From JBMNQI01 sp050944055 (GTDB lineage: Bacteria; Bacillota; Clostridia; Oscillospirales; Oscillospiraceae): 43,381 nt of DNA. A model generated the notes under the pieces. It was not told the DNA's origin. It was given only the letters and a program-made list of their open reading frames with translations, and did not search any database. Positions 14,418 through 22,840 of the stretch are shown one piece after another (within the stretch, counting starts at the first letter, position 1; each line of letters starts with the position of its first letter). Both the position numbers and the translations under genes were made by a program. The stretch is from the NCBI GenBank assembly GCA_050944055.1, contig JBMNQI010000012.1, positions 1 to 43,381 of the forward strand, given 5' to 3'.

Positions 14418-15170
14418 TTACAGGCACATGCCCTTGTCAACGACGAGGTACTGGCCGGTAATTGCCGAGGAATCGTCGGAAGCGAAGAAGAGTATAGCCT
14501 TAGCCTGGTCTATGGCTTCGCACGGTTCAAGCCCCATACGTACAACTTTCGCGGTTATCCTTGCAAACTCCTTGTCCTGAAGATCAGCAAAATCGGGGCT
14601 GAAAAGCGGCGTCTTCGTAGCGCCCGGGCAAACCGCGTTAACTCTGATACCCGTATTTGTATACTGTATAGCCATATTATGCGTGATTGCTATGACGGCG
14701 GCCTTAGCGGCTGAATATGCTACGCCGGCGCAGTGATAGACTCCGCCTATGGAGGATACGTTGACAATACTGCCCTTGCCCGCAGGCTCCATATACTTTA
14801 TCGCCTCGCGGCTCATATAGAAAACGGATGTCGCGTTGACAGCCATCTGCTCGTCCCAAAATTCGTTCGTCACGTTTTTGGCCGAACGGTTGAAGTCCGC
14901 CTGGCCGGCGTTGTTCACGAGAATATCAATACGGCCGAACTTTGCGATGACCTCGTCCATTGCCCTTTTGCAGTCTTCGTATTTCGTGACGTCGCCCTGT
15001 ATGGCAATTGCGCCGTGGCCTATTTCCTTGACTGCCTCGGCGTTGTTCTTTTCGCGCCTTGCCATAATTATTACCTGCGCGCCTTCCTCTGCAAAGAGCT
15101 TCGCCGTAGCAAAACCGATGCCGGAGTTGCCGCCTGTGACAAGCGCTACTTTATTGTCCAATTTTCCCAT
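14418..15170 (-). CDS. SDR-family oxidoreductase
   Basis: A 250-residue classical SDR with 'TGGNSGIG' at the N-terminus, 'NNAG' in the fourth strand and catalytic 'YSAAK'. 'MARR' after beta-2 indicates NADP(H). Substrate unknown. ATG 15170 is chosen over ATG 15176 because GGAGG lies 8 bases from the former and only 2 from the latter. It leads a minus-strand run of SDR, radical SAM, PhzF-like and perhaps thiN, and is transcribed from a near-consensus promoter. It is not closely grouped with the SDR array at 36.8-43.4 kb. Confidence 0.85.
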   Translation of the reverse strand: MGKLDNKVALVTGGNSGIGFATAKLFAEEGAQVIIMARREKNNAEAVKEIGHGAIAIQGDVTKYEDCKRAMDEVIAKFGRIDILVNNAGQADFNRSAKNVTNEFWDEQMAVNATSVFYMSREAIKYMEPAGKGSIVNVSSIGGVYHCAGVAYSAAKAAVIAITHNMAIQYTNTGIRVNAVCPGATKTPLFSPDFADLQDKEFARITAKVVRMGLEPCEAIDQAKAILFFASDDSSAITGQYLVVDKGMCL

Positions 15171-15220
15171 AATCATAACCTCCAGTTTTATTTGTAAAGA
15201 GGGTTTTACCTTTGATTATA

Positions 15221-15250
15221 ATTTTAACACTTTCAGCTTTATCTTGTCAA
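15221..15250 (-). promoter_or_regulatory. Strong promoter of the SDR gene
   Basis: Minus-strand TTGACA (15245-15250), 18-base spacer and TAAAAT (15221-15226). Confidence 0.65.
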
Positions 15251-15302
15251 TTCTATTGTGGAAATACGTTCAAAACTATAGTTTATTAACACTGCCGCTT
15301 TG

Positions 15303-15331
15303 TTGCGTTATTGCAGATAATATGGTAAGAT
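15303..15331 (+). promoter_or_regulatory. Promoter of the DUF4364 gene
   Basis: TTGCGT (15303-15308), 17-base spacer and TAAGAT (15326-15331), about 20 bases before the GGAGG ribosome site. Confidence 0.5.
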
Positions 15332-15363
15332 AGAATAAGCTGGGATAGATTGGAGGCGACGTC

Positions 15364-15891
15364 ATGCCCCGGCACGGATTCATTCACGATAAGAAAGACA
15401 TAATGATACTGATACTCTACGTGGCGGCACGCCTGCCGGGCCTGATCCCTGAAGACACGCTGATGGAGCAGGTAATGTGCGACGGCGGATTTGATTATTT
15501 TGATTATTCAGACGCGCTGGCCCAGCTCAGGGAAGAAAAGTTTATCGTCCGTGATCTTGAGGGACGGTATAGTTTAACAAAAAAAGGCGCGGATTCGGAA
15601 AAAGAGCTCGGCTCAATGCTCCCCTACTCCGTACGCATGAAAGTGGAAAAAAATCTGATAGCTGTGGCAAAGGAAATGGAGCGAAACGCCCTGATAGGCG
15701 CCGATATAAGCGCGCGGGGGGACGGACTATACAACGTGCACCTTTCGCTGGACGATGGTCTCGGCAACATTCTAAGTATGGATATGATGGTTCCAACAAG
15801 GGAGGCCTCAAAACGAATAGCCGATAATTTCCGAAAAAATGCCGAAAAAATATATAATAAGTTACTTGATTTGATGTGTGAAGAAGAATGA
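15364..15891 (+). CDS. DUF4364 family winged-helix protein
   Basis: A 175-residue protein matching the Firmicutes DUF4364 group. The N-terminal ~75 residues form a winged helix ('ILILYVAARLPGLIPEDTLM' ... 'LREEKFIVRDLEGRYSLTKKG') and the rest a small alpha/beta domain. It is thought to be a DNA-binding regulator because of the fold, but its target is not known. Divergent placement from an SDR gene would allow control of that operon (inference). The start ATG 15364 has GGAGG 8 bases upstream. Confidence 0.82.
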   Translation: MPRHGFIHDKKDIMILILYVAARLPGLIPEDTLMEQVMCDGGFDYFDYSDALAQLREEKFIVRDLEGRYSLTKKGADSEKELGSMLPYSVRMKVEKNLIAVAKEMERNALIGADISARGDGLYNVHLSLDDGLGNILSMDMMVPTREASKRIADNFRKNAEKIYNKLLDLMCEEE

Positions 15892-15906
15892 TTTTAGTTT
15901 TATAAA

Positions 15907-15945
15907 GAGAGGCGCAGCTTAAAGAGCCGCGCCTCTCGTCCTATA
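15907..15945. terminator. Terminator between DUF4364 gene and galU
   Basis: Stem GAGAGGCGC (15907-15915) with GCGCCTCTC (15929-15937) between convergent genes. Confidence 0.7.
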
Positions 15946-16801
15946 TCTTTGTTTTCAGGAATTCGCGAAGCCATGGCCCGGTGGCTTCATTTTCCAGTGA
16001 AAAATCAATTGTGGCTTCGAGGAAGCCTTTTAGGTTTCCAGTGTCGTACCTTTTTCCGATGAAATCGACCGCAATCATTTTTTCAGATTGGCAAAGCTTC
16101 CTAAGCCCGTCTGTCAGCTGCACTTCCCCGCCGTAACCGGGCGTCAGGTTTTCAAGCATATCGAATATGGAGCTTGTAAGTACGTACCGCCCGAGTATCG
16201 CGAAGTTTGAAAATTTCTGATCCCGGCTCGGCTTTTCGATCATATCCGTCACACGGTAAATCCTGTCTTCCAGCGGCGTGAGCTTAAGCGAAGAGTATCG
16301 ACTCAATGCGTCGTCCGCAACTGCCTGCGTCCCCACGCAGGAGGACCCGTATTTTTCGGCGGCTTCTATAAGCTGCCGCGTTACAGGATAATCTGAGCGC
16401 ATAATATCGTCCCCAAGCAAAACGGCGAAAGGCTCGTCCCCCACGAAATGCTTTGCGCGCCAGACCGCATGTCCCAGACCTTTTGTCTCCTTCTGGCGCA
16501 CATAAAAAATATTGGCAAGGTCGGCCGCCTTCCTTACCATATCGGCCTCCCTTTCCTTGCCTGAGCGCAGTAGACGCTCCTCCAGCTCCGGGTAATAGTC
16601 GAAGTAGTCGTCCATCGCCGATTTTGCCCGGTTTGTCACTACAAGTATATCCTCAATACCGGAGGCAACGGCCTCCTCAATTATATACTGTATGACCGGC
16701 TTGTCGACAAGCGGCAGCATTTCCTTGGGTACGGTCTTTGTTGCGGGAAGCATGCGCGTGCCGAGGCCCGCCGCGGGAATCACAGCCTTCGTGACCTTCA
16801 T
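15941..16801 (-). CDS. galU: UTP-glucose-1-phosphate uridylyltransferase
   Basis: A 286-residue nucleotidyltransferase of normal GalU length that makes UDP-glucose for cell-envelope polysaccharides. The N-terminal nucleotide-binding segment 'AVIPAAGLGTRMLPATKTVP' (7-26), 'LGDDIM' for metal binding and 'GGEVQLTDGL' near the C-terminal third are typical. The ribosome site AAGGAG is somewhat far (about 12 bases) from ATG 16801. It is a single gene; the leader carries the inverted repeat at 16831-16861. Confidence 0.93.
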   Translation of the reverse strand: MKVTKAVIPAAGLGTRMLPATKTVPKEMLPLVDKPVIQYIIEEAVASGIEDILVVTNRAKSAMDDYFDYYPELEERLLRSGKEREADMVRKAADLANIFYVRQKETKGLGHAVWRAKHFVGDEPFAVLLGDDIMRSDYPVTRQLIEAAEKYGSSCVGTQAVADDALSRYSSLKLTPLEDRIYRVTDMIEKPSRDQKFSNFAILGRYVLTSSIFDMLENLTPGYGGEVQLTDGLRKLCQSEKMIAVDFIGKRYDTGNLKGFLEATIDFSLENEATGPWLREFLKTKI

Positions 16802-16830
16802 TGCTTGTGACCACTCCTTTTCGCATTACC

Positions 16831-16861
16831 ACAAAATGACCTTTGAGGAATGGTCATTTGT
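16831..16861. repeat. Inverted repeat in the galU leader
   Basis: ACAAAATGACC (16831-16841) and GGTCATTTGT (16852-16861) form an imperfect dyad (one bulged A) upstream of galU. It could be an operator or a leader hairpin. Confidence 0.35.
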
Positions 16862-16870
16862 GCTTATACT

Positions 16871-16896
16871 GCGGCTGCCTGCTCTCAGGCAGCCGC
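16871..16896 (-). terminator. Hairpin after queT
   Basis: An 11-bp perfect stem GCGGCTGCCTG (16871-16881) and CAGGCAGCCGC (16886-16896) with a CTCT loop. It lies downstream of queT but lacks a clear T-run on the minus strand. Confidence 0.5.
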
Positions 16897-16928
16897 GCGC
16901 TTGTCCGAAAAAAGGTCAGACTAACTCG

Positions 16929-17435
16929 CTATTGTCCTGGCCAAATCTTTCTCATTATTTTTGTACGCTCTAGGACAAGTATCAGCGGAAGCCCAAGACC
17001 GTAGCATACAACAGCCTCGCCGAAACCAACGCTGAGCGCGCATATCCCGAAGCTTTCCCAGAAGAGCTCCGCGGGATAGTATAGCATAGCAAGCATTGCG
17101 CCAACTGCCGCCGCGTTAATAAGAACCGGAGGCAGAGGCGCAAGCCACTTGATTCTGATTTTTGAGGTTATAAAGCAGGCTAATAAAGTTGAAAGCGAGC
17201 CGAAGACTATATCCGGCAAGCCGTTGCCGCCGACAATGTTAGCAATTATGCATCCGACAAAAAGCCCCCAGGCGGTTTCCGGCAGAAAGAACGGCAGAAC
17301 GCACAGGGCCTCCGCGATGCGGAACTGAACTTCCCCGTAGCTTATACCGGCCAGGGCCACCGTCAGCGAAGCGTACAGCGCGGCCAGAACGGCTGAAGAG
17401 GCAAGCCGCCTGAGCTTTAAATTGCTAGCCTCCAT
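16929..17435 (-). CDS. queT: QueT-family transporter (probable queuosine-precursor S component)
   Basis: A 168-residue integral membrane protein with about five or six hydrophobic segments and the QueT signature 'ISYGEVQFRIAEALCVLPFF' at about 31-50. QueT is an ECF-transporter S component for queuosine precursors in Firmicutes; it needs the shared EcfA/EcfT module encoded elsewhere. Its start overlaps the end of the anti-sigma gene by 11 bases, implying translational coupling. No preQ1 riboswitch is visible, in line with its internal position in the operon. Confidence 0.8.
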   Translation of the reverse strand: MEASNLKLRRLASSAVLAALYASLTVALAGISYGEVQFRIAEALCVLPFFLPETAWGLFVGCIIANIVGGNGLPDIVFGSLSTLLACFITSKIRIKWLAPLPPVLINAAAVGAMLAMLYYPAELFWESFGICALSVGFGEAVVCYGLGLPLILVLERTKIMRKIWPGQ

Positions 17436-18258
17436 AAACTACAAATATCGCGGTATCAGCCGACGGGTCCGTATTGGGTTCGTCGCGATACAATATATAA
17501 TCTCCTTTGGCCAGGATTGCTTCCAGATCGCCTGTCGGCACAAAAACGTAAACCTCCGCCTCTGCACCTGCTTCGCTCGGGTAAGCCTTCAGCTCCTCGG
17601 GCATATCCCCGCTCCAGACAACAATCGCGGAGAATGCTTCAGAATAAGGCAGCGCCGGCGCTCCTGCGGCCGCAGAGGTTATGCCCAGCATCGGCTGTGT
17701 CTCTCCGTAATCCTCCCCATCTTCCGGCTCAGAAGAAATAACTGCCTCAGGGGCCGGCACAGCTGCCGGTTCCTCAACTGCTTCAGTCTTTCCGGCCGCC
17801 CTGTCGAAAGTCGTGTACGCCCTATACCCGCCTTCATCTTTTTCCGCAGGCGCCGCGGCCTCGTATTGAGGTTTCTCCATCAAAGGCGCCTGCGCGTTGC
17901 CGTCAGCTGTTAAACCGGACTTGTTACGGCCGAACAAATTCGGCAATGCGTAAACAGCCAGAAGCACAACCGCGAGCATAGCGGCAATTGCCGTAAAACG
18001 TCCGAAAGCAAACCGGCGGGGCGTTTTTATGCTGCCGGATTCCCGGCCGACCTTATACATTATTCCATCGCAGAGCTCCCTGGGCGGGTCTGCAAGCAGA
18101 TCGCCCATAGCTGCGTGGGTTTTTTCCATAAGCTCAAGAAGCTCCCTGCATGCTTCGCACTTTTTAAGATGCTCCGAAAGCTCCGACTCCTCAGCTTCGC
18201 TTAGCATCCCGTCAATATTGCCGCTTATTAAATCCAAATATCTTTCACACGAATCCAT
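17425..18258 (-). CDS. Anti-sigma factor with zinc finger (zf-HC2) and one membrane segment
   Basis: 277 residues. The cytoplasmic N-terminus has a ZAS/zf-HC2 finger: Cys4, His30, Cys34 and Cys37 ('HLKKCEAC'). A single membrane helix at about 88-106 ('AIAAMLAVVLLAVYALPNLF') is followed by a Pro/Ala/Glu-rich extracytoplasmic part with no recognised sensor domain. It should bind and inactivate the sigma factor encoded 5 bases upstream. ATG 18258 is chosen over a longer frame because GGAGGTG lies 7 bases before it. Confidence 0.85.
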   Translation of the reverse strand: MDSCERYLDLISGNIDGMLSEAEESELSEHLKKCEACRELLELMEKTHAAMGDLLADPPRELCDGIMYKVGRESGSIKTPRRFAFGRFTAIAAMLAVVLLAVYALPNLFGRNKSGLTADGNAQAPLMEKPQYEAAAPAEKDEGGYRAYTTFDRAAGKTEAVEEPAAVPAPEAVISSEPEDGEDYGETQPMLGITSAAAGAPALPYSEAFSAIVVWSGDMPEELKAYPSEAGAEAEVYVFVPTGDLEAILAKGDYILYRDEPNTDPSADTAIFVVYGG

Positions 18259-18263
18259 GCAGT

Positions 18264-18866
18264 TCACCTCCCTCCAGTCTTTTCTGACGTTTTGCCGCCT
18301 GAAAAGTTCCTGTATTCGCAGAGGTATTTGCACAGTTCGGCCCTTGCGCGGGATATGCGCGATTTAACGGTGCCCTCGTTCAATTCCAGAATTTCCGCTA
18401 TCTCGGCGTAACTCAGTCCGTTAATCTCTCGCAGTATTATTACCTGACGGTGGTCAGCGCTAAGGCGCGACAGTCCGTTTAATATAGCCGCCCTCAATTC
18501 CCGGTTTTCAGCCGCCCTCACCGGAGACATGCTTTCGTCGGGAATATCTAGGAAATCTTCCTCGCCCTCGTCGTTTACCAGCGTCATGGAAACCGTCTTC
18601 ATGCGGTTTTTCTTGCGCAGGTGATCTATGCAGACATTGCATGTAAGCCTATACAGCCAAGTTGAAAAGCTGCTTTCCATTTTAAAGAATTGCAGGGATT
18701 TATATGCGCGCATAAACGCTTCCTGCGAAAGGTCAAAAGCGTCCTCACGGTCCCCGACCATTCGCAGAGCATAATTATATACCATTTTCTGATTCTTAAG
18801 TACTAATTCCTCAAAGGCGATTTTATCGCCATTTTGAGCTCTTAATACAAGCTCGTTGTCTTCCAA
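18264..18866 (-). CDS. ECF-type RNA polymerase sigma factor
   Basis: A 200-residue group 4 sigma factor. Region 2 is at about 18-85 ('NYALRMVGDREDAFDLSQEA' then 'SSFSTWLYRLTCNVCIDHLR'), and region 4 at about 135-170 ('EINGLSYAEIAEILELNEGT', then 'VKSRISRAR'). It is paired with a zf-HC2 anti-sigma, so is likely held inactive until an envelope or redox signal. The start is TTG 18866 with GAGGAG 8 bases upstream; no ATG fits. Target genes and signal are unknown. Confidence 0.9.
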   Translation of the reverse strand: MEDNELVLRAQNGDKIAFEELVLKNQKMVYNYALRMVGDREDAFDLSQEAFMRAYKSLQFFKMESSFSTWLYRLTCNVCIDHLRKKNRMKTVSMTLVNDEGEEDFLDIPDESMSPVRAAENRELRAAILNGLSRLSADHRQVIILREINGLSYAEIAEILELNEGTVKSRISRARAELCKYLCEYRNFSGGKTSEKTGGR

Positions 18867-18937
18867 TAAGAACGCTCCTCTCAGCTTTTAGATACGGCTG
18901 ACCTGAAGCACAGGCGCTTTGCCGTTATCCGGTGAGA

Positions 18938-19906
18938 CTATCGCAGGTCGCGTTTTATGCCCTTGGTTATATCCTCCAGCTCTTTAAGAGTGGTCGCCTC
19001 CATTATTCTGGCCTTATAATACCCGGCATAGGCTACGCCCTTGAGATACCATGCGTAGTGACGGCGGGCCTCGAGTACCGCCACGCGCTCGCCCTTCAAT
19101 TCGGCCGCCATGTAAAACTGGCGCATAGCCGTATCGCAGCGCTCGGACAAAGGCGGTTTTGAGGGCTCTGGAAGCCCGTCCAGCGCGGCCCTGGCCTCGG
19201 CGAATATCCACGGGTTGCCGAAAGCTATACGCCCTATCATGGCGATCTGAGCGCCCGTGTATTCGAGTATCCTAAGAGCGTCCCGCCCCGTAAATATATC
19301 GCCGTTGGCAATAACAGGTATTGAAACCATCTGCGCAACTCTTTTGATTATTTCCCAGTCGGCCTGGCCGGAATACATCTGAGACCTTGTCCGCCCGTGG
19401 ACGGTGATTGCCGATATGCCGGCATTCTGCAAAGCGAGCGCGAACTCAGGAGCGTTTACGCTTCCCCTGTCCCAGCCCTTTCGTATCTTCGCCGTTACCG
19501 GGACGGAACTGTGTTTTACTACAGCCTCAGCAATACGGACGGCTTTCTCAACGTCGCGCATAAGTGCCGCGCCGTCCCCGCTTTTAACAATCTTAGGCAC
19601 GGGGCACCCCATGTTTATATCGACTATATCCGCCCCGGATATTTCGACGGCTTTCTGAGCGGCCTCCGCCATACATGAAGGGTCTGAACCGAATATCTGA
19701 ACTCCGGCCGGATGCTCGTCCGGCGCAAGGCGCAAAAGCTCTATGGACTTTGAGTCCTGATACATCAGGGCCTTCGCGCTGACCATCTCTGTGAAGCTCA
19801 GGCCCGCGCCCTGTTCACGGCAGATCGTACGGAAAGCCAAATCGGTTACTCCGGCCATCGGAGCAAGCGCCAGCTTTGTATTTATTTCAAGCCCGCCGAT
19901 GAACAA
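18938..19906 (-). CDS. dusB: tRNA-dihydrouridine synthase B
   Basis: A 322-residue FMN enzyme that reduces uridines of the tRNA D-loop. Motifs: 'LAPMAGVTDLAFR' (13-25), 'DINMGCPVPKIVKSGDGAAL' with catalytic Cys101, 'VTAKIRKGWD', and 'VHGRTRSQMYSG'. Full length. The start is TTG 19906 with GGGGTG upstream. In many Firmicutes dusB sits by lysS; here it lies between the sigma operon and the small gene after spoIIE. Confidence 0.92.
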   Translation of the reverse strand: MFIGGLEINTKLALAPMAGVTDLAFRTICREQGAGLSFTEMVSAKALMYQDSKSIELLRLAPDEHPAGVQIFGSDPSCMAEAAQKAVEISGADIVDINMGCPVPKIVKSGDGAALMRDVEKAVRIAEAVVKHSSVPVTAKIRKGWDRGSVNAPEFALALQNAGISAITVHGRTRSQMYSGQADWEIIKRVAQMVSIPVIANGDIFTGRDALRILEYTGAQIAMIGRIAFGNPWIFAEARAALDGLPEPSKPPLSERCDTAMRQFYMAAELKGERVAVLEARRHYAWYLKGVAYAGYYKARIMEATTLKELEDITKGIKRDLR

Positions 19907-19944
19907 AAGCCTACACCCCGTGAATCATGTTCAATGCATTTTAA

Positions 19945-19985
19945 CATAAAAAAAGCCCGGCGGCAAGTATCGGCATTCGGGATTG
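19945..19985 (-). terminator. Possible second terminator upstream of dusB
   Basis: On the minus strand a CCCG...CGGG hairpin with weak inner pairing is followed by seven T residues just before dusB. It may serve the small gene at 20050. Confidence 0.35.
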
Positions 19986-20006
19986 ATTTATGACTGTGTA
20001 TGTAAA

Positions 20007-20034
20007 ATTTCGGTACGGGTACCCGTACCGAAAT
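20007..20034 (-). terminator. 28-bp perfect palindrome, terminator of the small gene
   Basis: Bases 20007-20034 read identically on both strands, so the RNA can fold to a 12-bp stem with a GTAC tetraloop. On the minus strand it is followed by TTTTAC. It lies 15 bases after the stop of the small gene at 20050. Confidence 0.65.
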
Positions 20035-20049
20035 ATTTTGATTCATTAT

Positions 20050-20346
20050 TCAGATCAGCCTTGTCAGCAGCCACACGAAACCTGTAACTGCGGCCCCCAT
20101 AGCGGCAAAGTATGGCGCCGGGATATTTATCAGCCTCCTGCTATCCATCGCGTGTTTCCTGGCGTAATCCTCGGCAACCCTGCGCGCCTCGCGCAGTACG
20201 TCCTCGGACGAGTATCCTTTTTCCTCCAGCACGCTTCCACGCACGATGAAAAACGCCTGCTCAAACAGCTTCTCGTCATCCAGTTTGAGCATTATGACCC
20301 GCCTTGTAACTCCCTTGACCATCCTCTCACCCCACCAGATATTCAT
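20050..20346 (-). CDS. Small protein with C-terminal membrane segment, unknown
   Basis: Up to 98 residues; an acidic helical part ('LKLDDEKLFEQAFFIVRG' ... 'EDVLREARRVAEDYARKH') is followed by a C-terminal hydrophobic helix ('FAAMGAAVTGFVWLL'), the layout of a tail-anchored protein. The start is uncertain: ATG at 20346, 20322 (GGTGGGG upstream) or 20292 (AAGGCGG upstream) are all in frame. It follows spoIIE by fewer than 100 bases on the same strand and ends in a clear terminator, so it could be expressed with spoIIE in sporulation (inference). Not recognised. Confidence 0.65.
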   Translation of the reverse strand: MNIWWGERMVKGVTRRVIMLKLDDEKLFEQAFFIVRGSVLEEKGYSSEDVLREARRVAEDYARKHAMDSRRLINIPAPYFAAMGAAVTGFVWLLTRLI

Positions 20347-20383
20347 ACGTTCATTTTTTCCAGTTGAGGGTGAATATATACGT

Positions 20384-22699
20384 TTATATCCTGCTGACAA
20401 TCTTCAGGACCAGAGCCGTCATATCGTCCGATGTCCCGTTTTCTTCTTTTGAACGCTTAATAATCTGTGTCGCGAGTTCCCTCGGGCTGTCGTCATTATA
20501 GCCGGAAATCAGTTCGCGAAGCCACAAATCCTCCGCTCCGTCGGTTACGCCGTCTGTAAGAAGGATGGCGTAATCCCCTTCCGCCAGCTTAATCTTCAGC
20601 ACATCCGGCTCCGTTGCGCCAAAACCGCTCCCGGCCGCCAGGGCCCTTCCTTCAAGCCGCCTTACCGTGTTGCCCCGCTTTATATAAGTCGGGGCCGCGC
20701 CGTATTTATAAAGGCTGGATTCCCCGCTAAACAAATCCACGCACAGCATATCCACGGTAGTAACTATTTTCTCCTCGCCGAGCATGAATCCCGAGTTGAG
20801 CGTCCTTAGCGCCGCCGAAGGCAGCATACCGGCTTTTAAAAAGCGTTCAAGCAGGTGTACGGCCATAGCGCTCTCGCGTGCGGCGTTTTCACCGCTGCCC
20901 ATGCCGTCGGAAAGTACAATATACAGCTTTCCGTCGTCATTTTTAAAATAAGTGCCGCTGTCCCCGTTTTTCAATTCACCGGACCGCCTGCACGCCGCAG
21001 CGGCGGCTATAGCGGCAAGAGGCTCCGTCTGCGTAAGTATTATGCGCTGCCTGTCAGATATCTTTACAATCTCAGGTTCGTTTACGGGTATTCCAATCAG
21101 GTGTGAAAAACGCGCCCGTGCTTTCGTTTCAAGCAGAGGCCCCAGATCGGTGCCGCTAATCTCGGCGCGGAGCCTGCCGTTATGATCATAGAATACGCTC
21201 GCTTCCGCCCTGACGCCCATTGCTTTAATATACCTTCTCAGCCGCCTGAGCGCAGGCTCGTCGACGCTTATTTCTTCGCTCAGCTCATAGGCCGCTCTTT
21301 CCAGTGCTCCGGCAATATCGGAAAACTGCCTGCAAACGGCTTCCCTGCTCTCGCGGAGGCGGTTTGCGTATTGCTTTTGCCGCAGAGCAAGCGCATATTC
21401 CTCGTTTACGGCGGAGAAAAGCTGCGTGAAATTAAGGCAGCGCGACGAAAAGTATTCGGGGTAGTCCTCGGGCATCGCGCGCCCCTGAGCTTTCAGCACA
21501 TTGCTTATGTCGTTGAAAGCGTTCACAGTAGTCACATATTCTATATTCCAGCAGATATTGCGCAGCGTGCACCGGCTGCAGACGCGCTTCGCGGCGGCGT
21601 CAAATACAGCGGACTGAGCGGTTTTCGACCTTTTCCCGGGTCCGGTTCTCTTTATGGCCTCGCCCAGTTCGGAAAACGCGCCCGCGAGGCGCATCAGACG
21701 GTTCTGAGCGAATTCTCGCGGATTTCTCTTCGCGTCTTTTTCACCTGTAACATATGTTTCAAAAAAGCTTCTTATTCGTTCCGGCAGCAGTACGAATATT
21801 ACGGACGCTACGAACACTTCAAACAGGACGGCCATCTGCAATACGGTGCCGAAGGTCCAGAGCGACGCCGCCGCGTTTGCCAGTATGAAACTGACGGTAA
21901 AAGCAAGACGGCCCTGTTTGTGGAATACGCCGGAAACAAGCCCCGAAAAAGAGTAGCACATGGAAAAAAACGGCGCGCCCCCGGAGCCCAGATCCATCGC
22001 AAGGCCGAGAGCCACGCCCGTCATGCTTCCGGCGGCCATCCCGCCTGCGTAAGAGGTACCCATCAATAACAGGGTTGCGATCAGCCTGCCGGCTGAAATA
22101 TCCGCAAGCATTTTAAGCTTTGACAGCGGTATAAGAATTGTTGCAATAAGTATCAGCAGGCCCGCGGTGCGTATATGCTCGCTCCGTCCCTCTCCGCTTC
22201 CCTGCGCCGCAATGTAAAATAACGTGCAGCCGCCCGCCAGAACCACGTCTGTCGTGTAATAAATCATCGCCCCTGCGCCGCGCCCGTATGCAAACATCCC
22301 CCCGATAATAAATACTGTAATTGAGGCTGTTGCGGCTTTAAACCAGCCCTTTTTAATAATCGAGAAATCATTGAACACGTACATTACAAAGAATGTCAGA
22401 ATCGCCGGCGCAGAATATCTCAGGCCTTCTGTAAAGCCGTATCCCGCGGAATAACCGAGTACGGCCCCGGCCAGAGCGAATACTCCGGGAAGCTCGTTTC
22501 CGGACCCCGCGACAAATGACACCGCAAACGGAGAGTAGCCCTCGAAAATGCGGGCAAGTGACAAGAGCAGCGCCGCTAGAAACCTGGCCGAGCACTCCGC
22601 CGCCAGCCTCAGCGTATGCCGCCTGAGTAGCCTTTCCCCTCTCTCCATAATTCCCGACAGATCGGCTCTGTACTTTTTCCTGGCGCGCGCGCCCTTCAT
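20384..22699 (-). CDS. spoIIE: Stage II sporulation protein E, membrane-bound PP2C phosphatase
   Basis: A 771-residue protein, slightly shorter than the B. subtilis form. Residues about 25-330 hold around ten membrane segments, the middle is a linker/dimerisation region with several Cys ('CSRCTLRNICWN'), and the C-terminal ~190 residues are the PP2C phosphatase with metal-binding Asp598 ('LSDGMGSG'), Asp716 ('LLTDGVTDG') and Asp758/759 ('TSDDM'). SpoIIE dephosphorylates SpoIIAA to switch on sigma-F in the forespore. AGGAGG precedes ATG 22699 by 7 bases. This is strong proof that the organism has a sporulation pathway. Confidence 0.95.
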   Translation of the reverse strand: MKGARARKKYRADLSGIMERGERLLRRHTLRLAAECSARFLAALLLSLARIFEGYSPFAVSFVAGSGNELPGVFALAGAVLGYSAGYGFTEGLRYSAPAILTFFVMYVFNDFSIIKKGWFKAATASITVFIIGGMFAYGRGAGAMIYYTTDVVLAGGCTLFYIAAQGSGEGRSEHIRTAGLLILIATILIPLSKLKMLADISAGRLIATLLLMGTSYAGGMAAGSMTGVALGLAMDLGSGGAPFFSMCYSFSGLVSGVFHKQGRLAFTVSFILANAAASLWTFGTVLQMAVLFEVFVASVIFVLLPERIRSFFETYVTGEKDAKRNPREFAQNRLMRLAGAFSELGEAIKRTGPGKRSKTAQSAVFDAAAKRVCSRCTLRNICWNIEYVTTVNAFNDISNVLKAQGRAMPEDYPEYFSSRCLNFTQLFSAVNEEYALALRQKQYANRLRESREAVCRQFSDIAGALERAAYELSEEISVDEPALRRLRRYIKAMGVRAEASVFYDHNGRLRAEISGTDLGPLLETKARARFSHLIGIPVNEPEIVKISDRQRIILTQTEPLAAIAAAAACRRSGELKNGDSGTYFKNDDGKLYIVLSDGMGSGENAARESAMAVHLLERFLKAGMLPSAALRTLNSGFMLGEEKIVTTVDMLCVDLFSGESSLYKYGAAPTYIKRGNTVRRLEGRALAAGSGFGATEPDVLKIKLAEGDYAILLTDGVTDGAEDLWLRELISGYNDDSPRELATQIIKRSKEENGTSDDMTALVLKIVSRI

Positions 22700-22793
22700 A
22701 GCCGCCCCTCCTAAGCTCCGGTTATATTATGGCGGCATTATATATTATGTTATTATGTAAATTGCGTCGGGAAATAGAGGGTTGACATAAAAT

Positions 22794-22828
22794 ATTGCGC
22801 GCACCTCGCGGTGCGCGCAATCAATCCA
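22794..22828 (-). terminator. Terminator after the ECF S-component gene
   Basis: A 12-bp stem ATTGCGCGCACC (22794-22805) with GGTGCGCGCAAT (22810-22821), TCGC loop, followed on the minus strand by ATTTTATG. Confidence 0.75.
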
Positions 22829-22840
22829 TATTTTGCAATA

